From NCBI RefSeq assembly GCF_018613065.1, contig NZ_JAGGQW010000031.1, forward strand, positions 1 through 64,000: DNA of 64,000 nucleotides, given 5' to 3'. Both the position numbers and the translations under genes were made by a program. This DNA comes from Bacillus sp. ISL-7. Its GTDB lineage: Bacteria > Bacillota > Bacilli > Bacillales_B > DSM-18226. This document shows positions 9,184 to 17,152 of this stretch, in pieces (the first letter of the stretch is position 1; every line of letters begins with the position of its first letter). The notes beneath the pieces are model-generated. The model was given only the letters and a program-made list of their open reading frames with translations, made no database searches and was not told where the DNA came from.

Positions 9184-9219
9184 AATTTGATATACATCTA
9201 ATTAGATGTATATCAAATT
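9184..9219. promoter_or_regulatory. Perfect 36-bp palindrome, probable ArsR operator
   Basis: Positions 9184-9219 form an uninterrupted 36-bp palindrome centred on ATCTAATTAGAT; the left arm is AATTTGATATACATCTAA and the right arm its exact complement. It ends 22 bp from the start of the ArsR/DUF2087 gene, so it fits an autoregulatory operator over the promoter. An imperfect AT-rich palindrome would be common by chance, but a perfect one of this length is not. Confidence 0.75.
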
Positions 9220-9244
9220 TATATAACCCTGTCAATAACCAACA

Positions 9245-9277
9245 AAAAAAAACACTTCTCAATGAAGTGTTTTTTTG
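9245..9277. terminator. Terminator of the oxidoreductase operon
   Basis: AAAAACACTTC and GAAGTGTTTTT arms around a 5-nt loop, with A/T tracts on both sides. It lies about 30 bp after the stop of the alpha-beta oxidoreductase gene on the minus strand. Confidence 0.85.
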
Positions 9278-9303
9278 AATTGCTTTTTTTACAGCATAGG
9301 ATT

Positions 9304-11583
9304 TTAATTCTTTGCTTTGAGTCTTTGCCATCTTTTCTCAACTTCTGCTTCAAATTCTTCTAGCTTTGGCTTGTTTTCATCTTTAAGTAGGTGTTTTGTT
9401 TTCCCCATATATTTTAACCAATCAGAAAGTGGAATTCGTTTGTTCTTCTCTTCTGGATTGTAAGTTATGGTTGTAACACCTTGTTCTATTTCATATAGCG
9501 GGAAGAAGCAAGAATCTACAGCAGCTTCGATAATTTTCGCACCAAAACGGTCATCAGATTTCCAGTTAAGTGGGCATGTAATGAGAAGTTTTCCATATAC
9601 TGTTCCAATATTTTGTGCGTACCATTGTGCTTTTGCACCTTTTTTAACTAAGTCCTGTGGAAAGGCTTCCGAACCGGTAAACACATAAGGAATATTGGTA
9701 GCAGCCATAATTTGCGGAGTATCCTTATGGTGGAAGGCTTTTCCTCGCTGTGCCTTTCCAACTCCCGATGTACTTGTCATATGACCCAGTGGTGTTGAGT
9801 AAGACATTTGTGAGCCTGTATTCATATAGCCCTCATTATCATATTCAAGCATAATCAGTTTATGTCCGCGAAGAGCAGTACCAATCGCTGAACCCATACC
9901 AATATCCATACCACCATCACCAGTAATCATAACAAATGTGGCGTCATCCGATACTTCAATTTCGCCACGTCGTTTTAATTCCATGAATGCTTCAACAGTA
10001 CCTGAAAGCGTTGCGGCACCGTTTTGGAACAAATTGTGCATCATCGTTTGCTTATGGGAGGTGCTAGGATAAGATGTTGTTGTTACATAAGCGCATCCCG
10101 TTTGGAATAGAGTAACAATGTCTCCCTCAATCCCTTTAAAGAATAACTCGAGTCCAGCAAAAATTCCGCACCCTGGACATGCCCCGTGACCGGAGGCAAT
10201 CCGTTTCGGTTTACCAGTTAAAGCACGTAACGGCGGAATTTTCACCTTTAATTTATTGGTTTCTTCATCCATTTTCACATCAATTAAACCTGTTTTATAA
10301 ACATCCCCGTGCTGTGGCAAAATAACAGGCTTAAGGATTTTTTCAGGATTACCTGGAATATGACCATAGTAATCAAAGGGCTTTTCAGCATAGCCTTTTT
10401 CCTTTGCATCAAGTGCCATTTCAAAGAAAGCCTGTGCATCAGTTGCATAGAAATCCTTACCGCCGAGACCAAATACGCGGCTTAACACGATCGTCTGGTT
10501 GTCTTTGTCATCTTGAAGTGCAGATTTCACTTCATGTGTAAGGTTAGGACCATTTGCTCCGTAAGAATCCGCACGTTCCCCAACCAATAATGATTTTACA
10601 TTCTTAAGGGCTTCACGAATTTCCTTTGCAGGGAATGGACGGATAATATTCGGGCTAATTACACCTGCTTTAATTCCTTTTGCACGAAGTTGATCCACTA
10701 CATCTTTAGCAGATTCTGCCGCAGAGTTTAATAGGAATAATGCTACATCAGCATCTTCCATTTTATATAAATCTAGAACTGGATATTCTCTTCCAGAAAG
10801 CTTAGCATATTCCGCAGCCACTTCCTTAAATACTTCACCAGCATTGTACATTGCTTCTGATTGTTGGTAGTGATTGTTAATGAAATCGTCACCACTCATA
10901 TGAGCACCAATCGTTACCGGCTTCCTCAAGTCTCTAACAAAGTTGTAATCGGTTGGACATTCACCTACAAATTGCTGTACAACACTTCGGTCCTTAAAGA
11001 ATTCCACTCGACGCTTTTGGTGGGATGTAAAGAAGCCATCATAAGCAACAATAACTGGTAAGCGGACCTTTGAATGTTCGGCAATTTTAAGCGCCATAAT
11101 ATTCATATCATATACAGCTTGCGGTGTCTTTGCTGTTAAGATTACCCAGCCTGTATTTAATGCATAATAGAGATCCGAGTGATCGCCACGAATATCGAGC
11201 GGACCACTGACGGCACGAGTAACTAGATTCATAACCATTGGAAAACGAGTCCCTGATTGGACAGGCATTTGTTCAAGCATATATAAGAATCCATTTGCAC
11301 TGGTTGCATTGATAACACGTGCACCAGTTGCCGCAGCACCGTAGCAAATTCCTGCGGAACCGTGCTCGCCATCGGCAGGAATCAGTTTAATATCATGCTC
11401 CCCGCGCGTTTTCATTTGATCTAAAAATTGAGCAACCTCTGTTGAAGGTGTAATTGGGAAATATCCCATAATATGATAATTGATTTGTGCTGCCGCCATA
11501 GCAGCCATTTCATTTCCAGATTCAAAAGTAGAAATTTGTTCTGCTACACCTTTTGTTGTTAATTTATCTTCTAAAATAGCCAT
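9304..11583 (-). CDS. 2-oxoacid:ferredoxin oxidoreductase, fused alpha-beta subunit
   Basis: Catalytic chain of a pyruvate/2-oxoacid:ferredoxin oxidoreductase, which decarboxylates a 2-oxoacid to an acyl-CoA while reducing ferredoxin. The 759 residues run as an alpha domain (1-about 400: GNEMAAMAAAQINYHIMGYFPITPSTE, TSANGFLYMLEQ, AVSGPLDIRGDHSD) and then a beta domain with HGACPGCG (about 473-480) and the thiamine-diphosphate motif GDGGMDIGMG with LEYDNEGYMNTG (about 559-590). Alpha and beta are separate proteins in many archaeal and bacterial enzymes. The start is ATG at 11583 behind AGGAGG, overlapping the gamma-delta gene by 13 bp. The neighbouring lut genes make pyruvate, so pyruvate is the likely substrate, but the sequence does not prove it. 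Confidence 0.85.
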   Translation of the reverse strand: MAILEDKLTTKGVAEQISTFESGNEMAAMAAAQINYHIMGYFPITPSTEVAQFLDQMKTRGEHDIKLIPADGEHGSAGICYGAAATGARVINATSANGFLYMLEQMPVQSGTRFPMVMNLVTRAVSGPLDIRGDHSDLYYALNTGWVILTAKTPQAVYDMNIMALKIAEHSKVRLPVIVAYDGFFTSHQKRRVEFFKDRSVVQQFVGECPTDYNFVRDLRKPVTIGAHMSGDDFINNHYQQSEAMYNAGEVFKEVAAEYAKLSGREYPVLDLYKMEDADVALFLLNSAAESAKDVVDQLRAKGIKAGVISPNIIRPFPAKEIREALKNVKSLLVGERADSYGANGPNLTHEVKSALQDDKDNQTIVLSRVFGLGGKDFYATDAQAFFEMALDAKEKGYAEKPFDYYGHIPGNPEKILKPVILPQHGDVYKTGLIDVKMDEETNKLKVKIPPLRALTGKPKRIASGHGACPGCGIFAGLELFFKGIEGDIVTLFQTGCAYVTTTSYPSTSHKQTMMHNLFQNGAATLSGTVEAFMELKRRGEIEVSDDATFVMITGDGGMDIGMGSAIGTALRGHKLIMLEYDNEGYMNTGSQMSYSTPLGHMTSTSGVGKAQRGKAFHHKDTPQIMAATNIPYVFTGSEAFPQDLVKKGAKAQWYAQNIGTVYGKLLITCPLNWKSDDRFGAKIIEAAVDSCFFPLYEIEQGVTTITYNPEEKNKRIPLSDWLKYMGKTKHLLKDENKPKLEEFEAEVEKRWQRLKAKN

Positions 11584-12596
11584 TTTTGGATTCCTCCTGC
11601 AATATAAGGAAAGTTTTGCTTTACGCGGTTATTATCTGCATACCCAAGCATTTCACGAAGATCACCGAGTGCGTCGGTTGGGCATGCCTCCACGCATTTC
11701 AGGCAGCCTTTACAGTATTGGTAATCAATACCTTGAAGGAACATTAGTTTTCTTCCACGCTTATCTTCTCCTTCTTCCCAAACGAAGCAAAAGTCAGGAC
11801 AAACGTTGTCACATGCAGCACAGTGAATACATTTATCTTGTTGGAACTCCGGAAGGAATCCTTGGCGTGAACCACTTAAATCTTTAAAAATACTATTTGC
11901 TTGAGAAACCATGACACCACCGATTTCCTGAGTCAAGTAGCCAAACTGAGGAAGTGGGCGTGTGAAGGCTTTTCCTTCAGCCCCTTCTGGCACTTCATAT
12001 GTTTTAAATTGAACCTCATTATAACCGCGGTCAAAAGTGCGGATATTTGGTTCAACAAGATGCGGGTTTTTCTTCGTAAACGTTTTCCGAATCACGTCTC
12101 TCATGGATTCAGGATCTAGAAAATCACAAATACGATATAATGCTCCTAGCATTGCCGTATTTACTTTAGTTTTTTCCTCTACGGCTATCTGGAAGGCATC
12201 AACAATCGCTAGTGTACCATAATCTAATTGTAAATCCGTTTTAACTTCATCAAAATCCCTTGCTGTATTTACTAAGACTATACTATCAGCATTCAAACCG
12301 CTAACAACATCAACCGTTCTATATAAGGCTTCATGGAAAACACCAACAATATGTGGTTGTTCAATTGGACTATGATCTCTAATTTCTACATCTGGTTCAC
12401 AAAAGCGAATGAAACTCTTTACTGGAGACCCTTTTTTCTCAGAGCCGTAGGATGAAAAATTGGATCCTTTCAAGCCAAGACTTAAAACACCAGCCTCCGC
12501 TAACATTTTTCCAGCCAGGTTAGCTCCCAGCCCCCCAATTGATTCAAGACGGATTTCAAAAAATCCTAATTCATTTTTTTTCGGTAAAATAGACAT
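11571..12596 (-). CDS. 2-oxoacid:ferredoxin oxidoreductase, fused gamma-delta subunit
   Basis: Partner chain of the oxidoreductase. Residues about 10-195 are the gamma domain (IRLESIGGLGANLAGKMLAEAG, then FVRFCEP-like and VGVFHEALY stretches). Residues about 255-315 are a two-cluster ferredoxin with CIHCAACDNVCP and CKGCLKCVEACP, each able to hold a [4Fe-4S] cluster that wires electrons from thiamine to an external ferredoxin. It is 341 residues long. It is the first gene of a two-gene operon and its end overlaps the alpha-beta gene by 13 bp. This gamma-delta plus alpha-beta arrangement gives a compact two-protein enzyme. A dedicated ferredoxin gene is not seen nearby. Confidence 0.85.
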   Translation of the reverse strand: MSILPKKNELGFFEIRLESIGGLGANLAGKMLAEAGVLSLGLKGSNFSSYGSEKKGSPVKSFIRFCEPDVEIRDHSPIEQPHIVGVFHEALYRTVDVVSGLNADSIVLVNTARDFDEVKTDLQLDYGTLAIVDAFQIAVEEKTKVNTAMLGALYRICDFLDPESMRDVIRKTFTKKNPHLVEPNIRTFDRGYNEVQFKTYEVPEGAEGKAFTRPLPQFGYLTQEIGGVMVSQANSIFKDLSGSRQGFLPEFQQDKCIHCAACDNVCPDFCFVWEEGEDKRGRKLMFLQGIDYQYCKGCLKCVEACPTDALGDLREMLGYADNNRVKQNFPYIAGGIQKWLF

Positions 12597-12827
12597 AATG
12601 TCCCTCCCTAACTTCGTTCAATAAAATAACACGAAATAACATAAAAATTTAAGGTTTCCAAAAACTATTGTAAGACAACTATTTTTAATACGCTGTGATA
12701 AAAGTCAAACATAACGATAATTATTTTGAAACACATAAAATTTTTATTGAATAAGGGTTACCATATATGACTTTAAAGAGCTTTCATAATTATATAACAG
12801 GTGAATTTATGTTGTATAACAGATTAC

Positions 12828-12872
12828 AAAAAAATGATCTGCATCCATTTCAGGATACAGACCATTTCATTT
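12828..12872 (-). terminator. Terminator of lutABC
   Basis: Minus-strand hairpin of ATGGTCTGTATCC with GGATGCAGATCAT (G-T pairs allowed) followed by a long T-run, beginning directly after the lutC stop. Confidence 0.8.
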
Positions 12873-12874
12873 GT

Positions 12875-13594
12875 TTAAAGATCGTTAATAACAATATAGG
12901 AAGCTTTTACTGGCCCATGGACACCAACTACTAGATTCAATTCAATATCCGCAGAGTTACTTGGTCCGGTAATAAAATTGATGCATGAAGCAACATGCCC
13001 CGTTTTCTTGTGAATCTCCCTCATCTTTTGAGCAGCTTGCGTAATCCGTGGAACTAAAGTGCTTTTCGGTACAAGTGCAATATAGGTTGCTGGTAAAAAG
13101 CTAACTGTTCTTCCTTTATTCTCATCGCTAAACAAAACCACCGTGCCGGATTCTGCAAGTGTTATTTCACTTATGGTAATCCCGACATTAGCCTTTTCCG
13201 CTTTCGCGATATTTTCTTTCCCTTTGGTGTGATTCCATTCAAATACTTCCATTTTCCGGCTAGGCCATTCTTGCTTAAATAGCGGATCCAGCCCCCACTG
13301 AGAAAAGCGCTCATCTTTCCAGGTTACAATTGGGCCGCCACCATAGCCTGAAACCACTTTGTTAAGCGTAGTTGCTAAATCTTTACTGTCAGTTACATAG
13401 AGGTTTGTATGGATTTTCTTACATTGTTCTGTTAATACCTCTAACAAATCGTCCTGAGTAGCATCCTTTAACACCTCATATTGGGGCTTGAATTTCCAAG
13501 TCGGCCTTTCAACCGCAGAGGAAATTCGTGGGCGTTCAAGGCGGCCGGCAATTTGATTTAAAAATTTATCCCGATTTTGAATCGTCCCTACCAT
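12875..13594 (-). CDS. lutC: Lactate utilization protein C
   Basis: LUD-domain subunit of the LutABC complex, which oxidises L-lactate to pyruvate in the cytosol with LutA and LutB. The 239 residues include ITLAESGTVVLFSDENKGR (about residues 145-163) and a GPSNSADIELNLVVGVHGP tail (about 212-230), typical of LutC. It lacks Cys clusters. It is the last gene of lutABC, 2 bp after lutB, and is followed at once by a terminator. Confidence 0.94.
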   Translation of the reverse strand: MVGTIQNRDKFLNQIAGRLERPRISSAVERPTWKFKPQYEVLKDATQDDLLEVLTEQCKKIHTNLYVTDSKDLATTLNKVVSGYGGGPIVTWKDERFSQWGLDPLFKQEWPSRKMEVFEWNHTKGKENIAKAEKANVGITISEITLAESGTVVLFSDENKGRTVSFLPATYIALVPKSTLVPRITQAAQKMREIHKKTGHVASCINFITGPSNSADIELNLVVGVHGPVKASYIVINDL

Positions 13595-13596
13595 GA

Positions 13597-15021
13597 TTAT
13601 TGGCCTCCTTTTTCACGGTTTTTAAACCAATCTCTGAATCGCTCTTTATTTGGTGCCGGAAACTCACGAATATCTGTCCAAGCCTTTAATGGACCTGGCC
13701 CTTTTGATATTTTCTCTCCAACCGTAAACGGGTGCATTGCAGCTGGTGCCATTTTCGAACCAAGCTTGTATAAGAGTGGTGATGCTGCCCCTAAACCAAA
13801 AGCCTTCATCGCCAGTTTCTCGGAAATAGGTGCCTTTCCTTCTTTTTCGACAATGATTTCACGGTGTTTGTGGAGAAGGTTATGTAACGGTATTTTTACC
13901 GGACATACCTCAGTGCAAGCACCACATAGAGTTGATGCGTAAGGCAATTCTTTGAATTCGTCATATCCACCTAATAAAGGAGACAGGACCGCACCTATTG
14001 GGCCAGAATAAATCGAGCCGTAGGAGTGTCCGCCCACATGACGATACACAGGGCATACATTAATACATGCAGCACAACGGATACATTGCAATACCGACTG
14101 GAATTCCCCGCCAAGTATGTTGGATCTGCCATTATCGACAATGACGAGGTGAAATTCCTCCGGACCATCCGCATCCAATGCTTCTTTCGGTCCAGTTAAC
14201 ACGGTAATATAACTGGTTAATTTTTGCCCTACGGCGCTTCTCGTTAATAAACTAACAAGAACTTCCATCTCTTCAAAGGTTGGGACAAGTCTTTCCATAC
14301 CCATGACGGTAATTTGTGTTTTTGGTAACGCGGTAACTAAATCAGCATTTCCTTCATTCGTCACTAAACTAAAAGAACCGGTCTCTGCCACTGCAAAGTT
14401 ACATCCGGTTATACCAATATCGGCTGATAGGTATTCCTTCCTAAGCATTTCACGTGCATGCCAGGCTAATTCTTCTGGTTTTGAAGTCTTTTTATAACCA
14501 AGCTTTTCAGTAAACACGTCACGTATTTGTTCTTTATTTTTATGCAGGGCGGGCACGACAATATGAGATGGCGGATCATGATCATCAACTTGAAGAATGT
14601 ATTCGCCTAGATCCGTTTCAATTACCTCACAGCCTTCTTGTTCCAGCATTGCATTTAAGCTGATTTCCTCTGTTACCATTGATTTGGATTTAACAATTTT
14701 CTTTGCTTCTTTTTTCTTAACTATTTCACGAATATAATCATTAGCTTCTTCCTTGGTCTGAGCAAAAAATACATGCCCACCCCGCTTAGCTACATTTTCA
14801 CTTAATTGCTCTAAGTAATAATCTAAGTGCTCTAACACATGTTGACGAATTTCTTCCCCATGTGAGCGCCACTCTTCCCAGTTTCCTAATTCTTCTGTTG
14901 CAACACGCCTTTTTACGCCCATACCGTCCTGTGCTCCCGCAACGGCACCCCGCATGAAGTCATCATGGATCCCTTTATCAACACGTTCTTTAAATTGATC
15001 CGTGCTAATCTTCATTGACAT
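13597..15021 (-). CDS. lutB: Lactate utilization iron-sulfur protein B
   Basis: Electron-transfer subunit of the L-lactate oxidising complex. It has an N-terminal LUD domain with [13 protein letters not shown] (about 106-118) and [14 protein letters not shown] (about 204-217), and a C-terminal pair of ferredoxin-type motifs, [12 protein letters not shown] (about 312-323) and CGACTEVCP (about 364-372). I set the start at ATG 15021 because GGAGG lies nine bases upstream and the product then begins MKIS like B. subtilis LutB; an upstream frame adds 12 residues without a ribosome site. It sits 44 bp after lutA in the lutABC operon. Confidence 0.93.
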   Translation of the reverse strand: MSMKISTDQFKERVDKGIHDDFMRGAVAGAQDGMGVKRRVATEELGNWEEWRSHGEEIRQHVLEHLDYYLEQLSENVAKRGGHVFFAQTKEEANDYIREIVKKKEAKKIVKSKSMVTEEISLNAMLEQEGCEVIETDLGEYILQVDDHDPPSHIVVPALHKNKEQIRDVFTEKLGYKKTSKPEELAWHAREMLRKEYLSADIGITGCNFAVAETGSFSLVTNEGNADLVTALPKTQITVMGMERLVPTFEEMEVLVSLLTRSAVGQKLTSYITVLTGPKEALDADGPEEFHLVIVDNGRSNILGGEFQSVLQCIRCAACINVCPVYRHVGGHSYGSIYSGPIGAVLSPLLGGYDEFKELPYASTLCGACTEVCPVKIPLHNLLHKHREIIVEKEGKAPISEKLAMKAFGLGAASPLLYKLGSKMAPAAMHPFTVGEKISKGPGPLKAWTDIREFPAPNKERFRDWFKNREKGGQ

Positions 15022-15065
15022 ACGACCATTCCTCCACTCAAGTAAATTTATAAACAAGTAAATAA

Positions 15066-15785
15066 CTATCCACGGCTATTTAATACCTCAGCAATATGCA
15101 GCACTTTAATTGGCTTTCCTACTCGATCTATCCGTCCACCTATATTCATTAAGCATGCTGAATCAGCACCGATAAGGTATTCAGCACCGGTTTCTTCAAC
15201 ATGGCGAACTTTTTCATCGACCATTTGCTCTGAGATTTGTGCCATTTTAACCGAAAAGGTTCCGCCGAAACCACAGCATTGTTCCTTTCCAGGTAATTCA
15301 GTAAACTTAAGGCCTTTTACATTGCTTAAAAGAACCATAGGAGCTTTTTTAACTCCTAACAATCTCGTCATGTGACAAGAGGTATGGTATGTTACACTTC
15401 CTTCAAAACGTGCACCAACATCTTCAATTTTCATGACATCTACAATAAATTGTGTAAGTTCAAATGACTTTTCCGCCAATTTTTTTGCTTTTGGTTCCCA
15501 AACAGGGTCGCCCTTAAATATATGTGGATATTCGTGGAACATTGTGATGCAAGAACCGGATGGAGATACTATGTACTCGGCATCTATAAAAGTGTCAATC
15601 ATACGCTTCATTGCTTCTTTTGATTCTTTAACATAACCACTATTATATGATGGCTGTCCACAGCATACTTGGGATTCAGGAAAATCTATTTCACATCCAA
15701 GCCTTTCAAGCAATTCTACTGTTGCTTTCCCTACATTACTTTGAAACATATCTACAATACAAGTCGCAAAAAGTGTAACCTTCAT
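15066..15785 (-). CDS. lutA: Lactate utilization protein A
   Basis: CCG-domain protein related to GlpC and HdrB, a subunit of the lactate oxidation complex. Two cysteine-rich CCG repeats are visible: [10 protein letters not shown] (about 41-50) with CGxC-like partners, and [11 protein letters not shown] (about 172-182), plus GSCIT and [13 protein letters not shown]. It is 239 residues, the usual size. It is the first gene of lutABC, with a LutR-type operator 55-67 bp upstream. Confidence 0.94.
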   Translation of the reverse strand: MKVTLFATCIVDMFQSNVGKATVELLERLGCEIDFPESQVCCGQPSYNSGYVKESKEAMKRMIDTFIDAEYIVSPSGSCITMFHEYPHIFKGDPVWEPKAKKLAEKSFELTQFIVDVMKIEDVGARFEGSVTYHTSCHMTRLLGVKKAPMVLLSNVKGLKFTELPGKEQCCGFGGTFSVKMAQISEQMVDEKVRHVEETGAEYLIGADSACLMNIGGRIDRVGKPIKVLHIAEVLNSRG

Positions 15786-15839
15786 GTTTGTCTTCCTCTC
15801 CTAAATATCTGATTTTCTTCAAATCATGCAGGTGAACTG

Positions 15840-15852
15840 GTCATCAGATGAC
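15840..15852. promoter_or_regulatory. LutR operator upstream of lutA
   Basis: GTCATCAGATGAC is a palindrome of six-base arms around one central base. The identical 13-mer occurs before lutP at 17036-17048. FadR/GntR regulators bind short palindromes of this kind, and lutR lies between the two sites, so this is assigned as the LutR operator. Confidence 0.85.
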
Positions 15853-15915
15853 TTGGATAAAAAATATATATTAATTAATATCTACCTTACTACAATACAA
15901 AAAAACACGCTGTAA

Positions 15916-15930
15916 AGAAAGTGCTTTCAA
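15916..15930. promoter_or_regulatory. Possible cre site upstream of lutA
   Basis: On the minus strand TTGAAAGCACTTTCT fits the CcpA cre consensus except for A in place of the central G. It lies about 130 bp before lutA. Lactate genes are commonly under glucose repression, but a one-mismatch site is weak evidence. Confidence 0.35.
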
Positions 15931-16031
15931 AAAAAAATTTATTATTAAGTGGTTATGATAAACTTGGCTGCTGATTTCTGCTCCAATCAACATAGTACCA
16001 AGATCAACAATTAGCTTTAACAGAGCTATTA

Positions 16032-16076
16032 AAAAAACATGCGTTCCTAATAAATTAGAGCCACATGTTTTTAATA
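16032..16076 (-). terminator. Terminator of lutR
   Basis: Long hairpin AAAAACATG / CATGTTTTT with an inner CTAATTTATTAG stem, followed by a T-run on the minus strand and placed 20 bp after the lutR stop. Confidence 0.75.
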
Positions 16077-16095
16077 AATCACTTTCGCCAACATA

Positions 16096-16824
16096 CTACC
16101 TAGATAAATTGGTGGATTGAAAATATTTTTGTAGTAATGCCTCAACATTTTCTAAGTGAATAAGCATAAACTTGCTTGCTTTATCTACATCTTGCTCTTT
16201 TATTGCTTCATAAATAGCAATATGTTCATTATAAAGACGTTCTACCGTTGTTTGTTTAGAAAAAAGCCATACTCGCCTAGTTTCCTTCATTGTTTCTTCC
16301 ATTAATCCAGAAACATGATTCATTAAGCTAAGCAGCAATGGGTTCTGTGCTGCATCTGCCAAAGCAAGATGAAATTGTAAATCAGCTTTCTCACCGAGTT
16401 CCTCATCCCCATTTGCATGTTTCATTTCTTCCAATGCTCTCTCCATAATTATGAGCTGCTGATTGGTTCTCTTTTTAGCAGCTGCAGCTGCTGTACCTAT
16501 TTCAATTATCTTACGAACCTCTAATAATTGGGCTATATCCTCTTTGTTCATTAACATAGCTGTTGATAGTGGAAAGGTTATTTGATCTGTTTCAAACTCA
16601 TTTACAAATGTACCTTCTCCTTGCTTCATTTCAATGAGGCCCATCGCTCTTAATGAGGTTAATGCTTCGCGAATGGCAGACCTCCCCACTTGAAAATTCT
16701 CCGCCAGCTGTTGTACTGAATCAAGTTTTTCACCAGGTTTTACTTGACCCGTTCGAATCATTTCATAAATAGCTTCTGCTACTTCTTCATATATCTTTTT
16801 TGGTTTAATTTTTTTATAATTCAC
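16096..16824 (-). CDS. lutR: GntR/FadR-type regulator of lactate genes
   Basis: Repressor of the lut genes by position and family. The N-terminal winged helix is clear (KIYEEVAEAIYEMIRTGQ, then QLAENFQVGRSAIREALTSL), and the C-terminal all-helical FCD ligand domain holds DLQFHLALADAAQNP, a Pfam FCD hallmark. I prefer GTG at 16824 behind AGGGGATGGA; the longer frame to 16842 places the start before that ribosome site. It lies between lutABC and the divergent lutP, with identical operator palindromes in front of both. In B. subtilis LutR lactate relieves repression; the same is inferred here. Confidence 0.88.
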   Translation of the reverse strand: MNYKKIKPKKIYEEVAEAIYEMIRTGQVKPGEKLDSVQQLAENFQVGRSAIREALTSLRAMGLIEMKQGEGTFVNEFETDQITFPLSTAMLMNKEDIAQLLEVRKIIEIGTAAAAAKKRTNQQLIIMERALEEMKHANGDEELGEKADLQFHLALADAAQNPLLLSLMNHVSGLMEETMKETRRVWLFSKQTTVERLYNEHIAIYEAIKEQDVDKASKFMLIHLENVEALLQKYFQSTNLSR

Positions 16825-17035
16825 CCATCCATCCCCTATCAACCATTACGTAATTTGGACGCATCTTTATTATACATTTTTTTGAAAGAACTGCATCTAA
16901 CATCTACGTTATCTTAAATAATAGAGGGCTTTATCATTTTTACCGTTGAAATAATAAAAAGTGATATTTTTAAAAAAAAGATTGAATTTCTTCCAATTCG
17001 TCCATATAATTCATTTTAGCACCACAAGACATCTA

Positions 17036-17048
17036 GTCATCAGATGAC
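17036..17048. promoter_or_regulatory. LutR operator upstream of lutP
   Basis: The second exact copy of GTCATCAGATGAC, 105 bp before the lutP start and about 210 bp from the lutR start. The two copies are the only ones I found in the window. Confidence 0.85.
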
Positions 17049-17059
17049 CATAACACTAT

Positions 17060-17075
17060 TTGAAAGCGGTTGCCA
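17060..17075. promoter_or_regulatory. cre-like CcpA site before lutP
   Basis: TTGAAAGCGGTTGCCA agrees with the CcpA cre consensus at all but one position, including the central CG. It lies 12 bp after the LutR operator and about 78 bp before lutP, so catabolite repression of lactate uptake is likely. Confidence 0.6.
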
Positions 17076-17152
17076 AAATTAAGGAGGGTAGATACCATTT
17101 ATTTAGGAAAGAAAAAATCAAAAAAAGCTAATTCAGGGGGGATTAAGCTATT

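Noticed and set aside
11480..11887. Plus-strand frame of 135 codons across the oxidoreductase genes
   Set aside because: It is antisense to two well-supported overlapping genes and carries no ribosome site or known domain.
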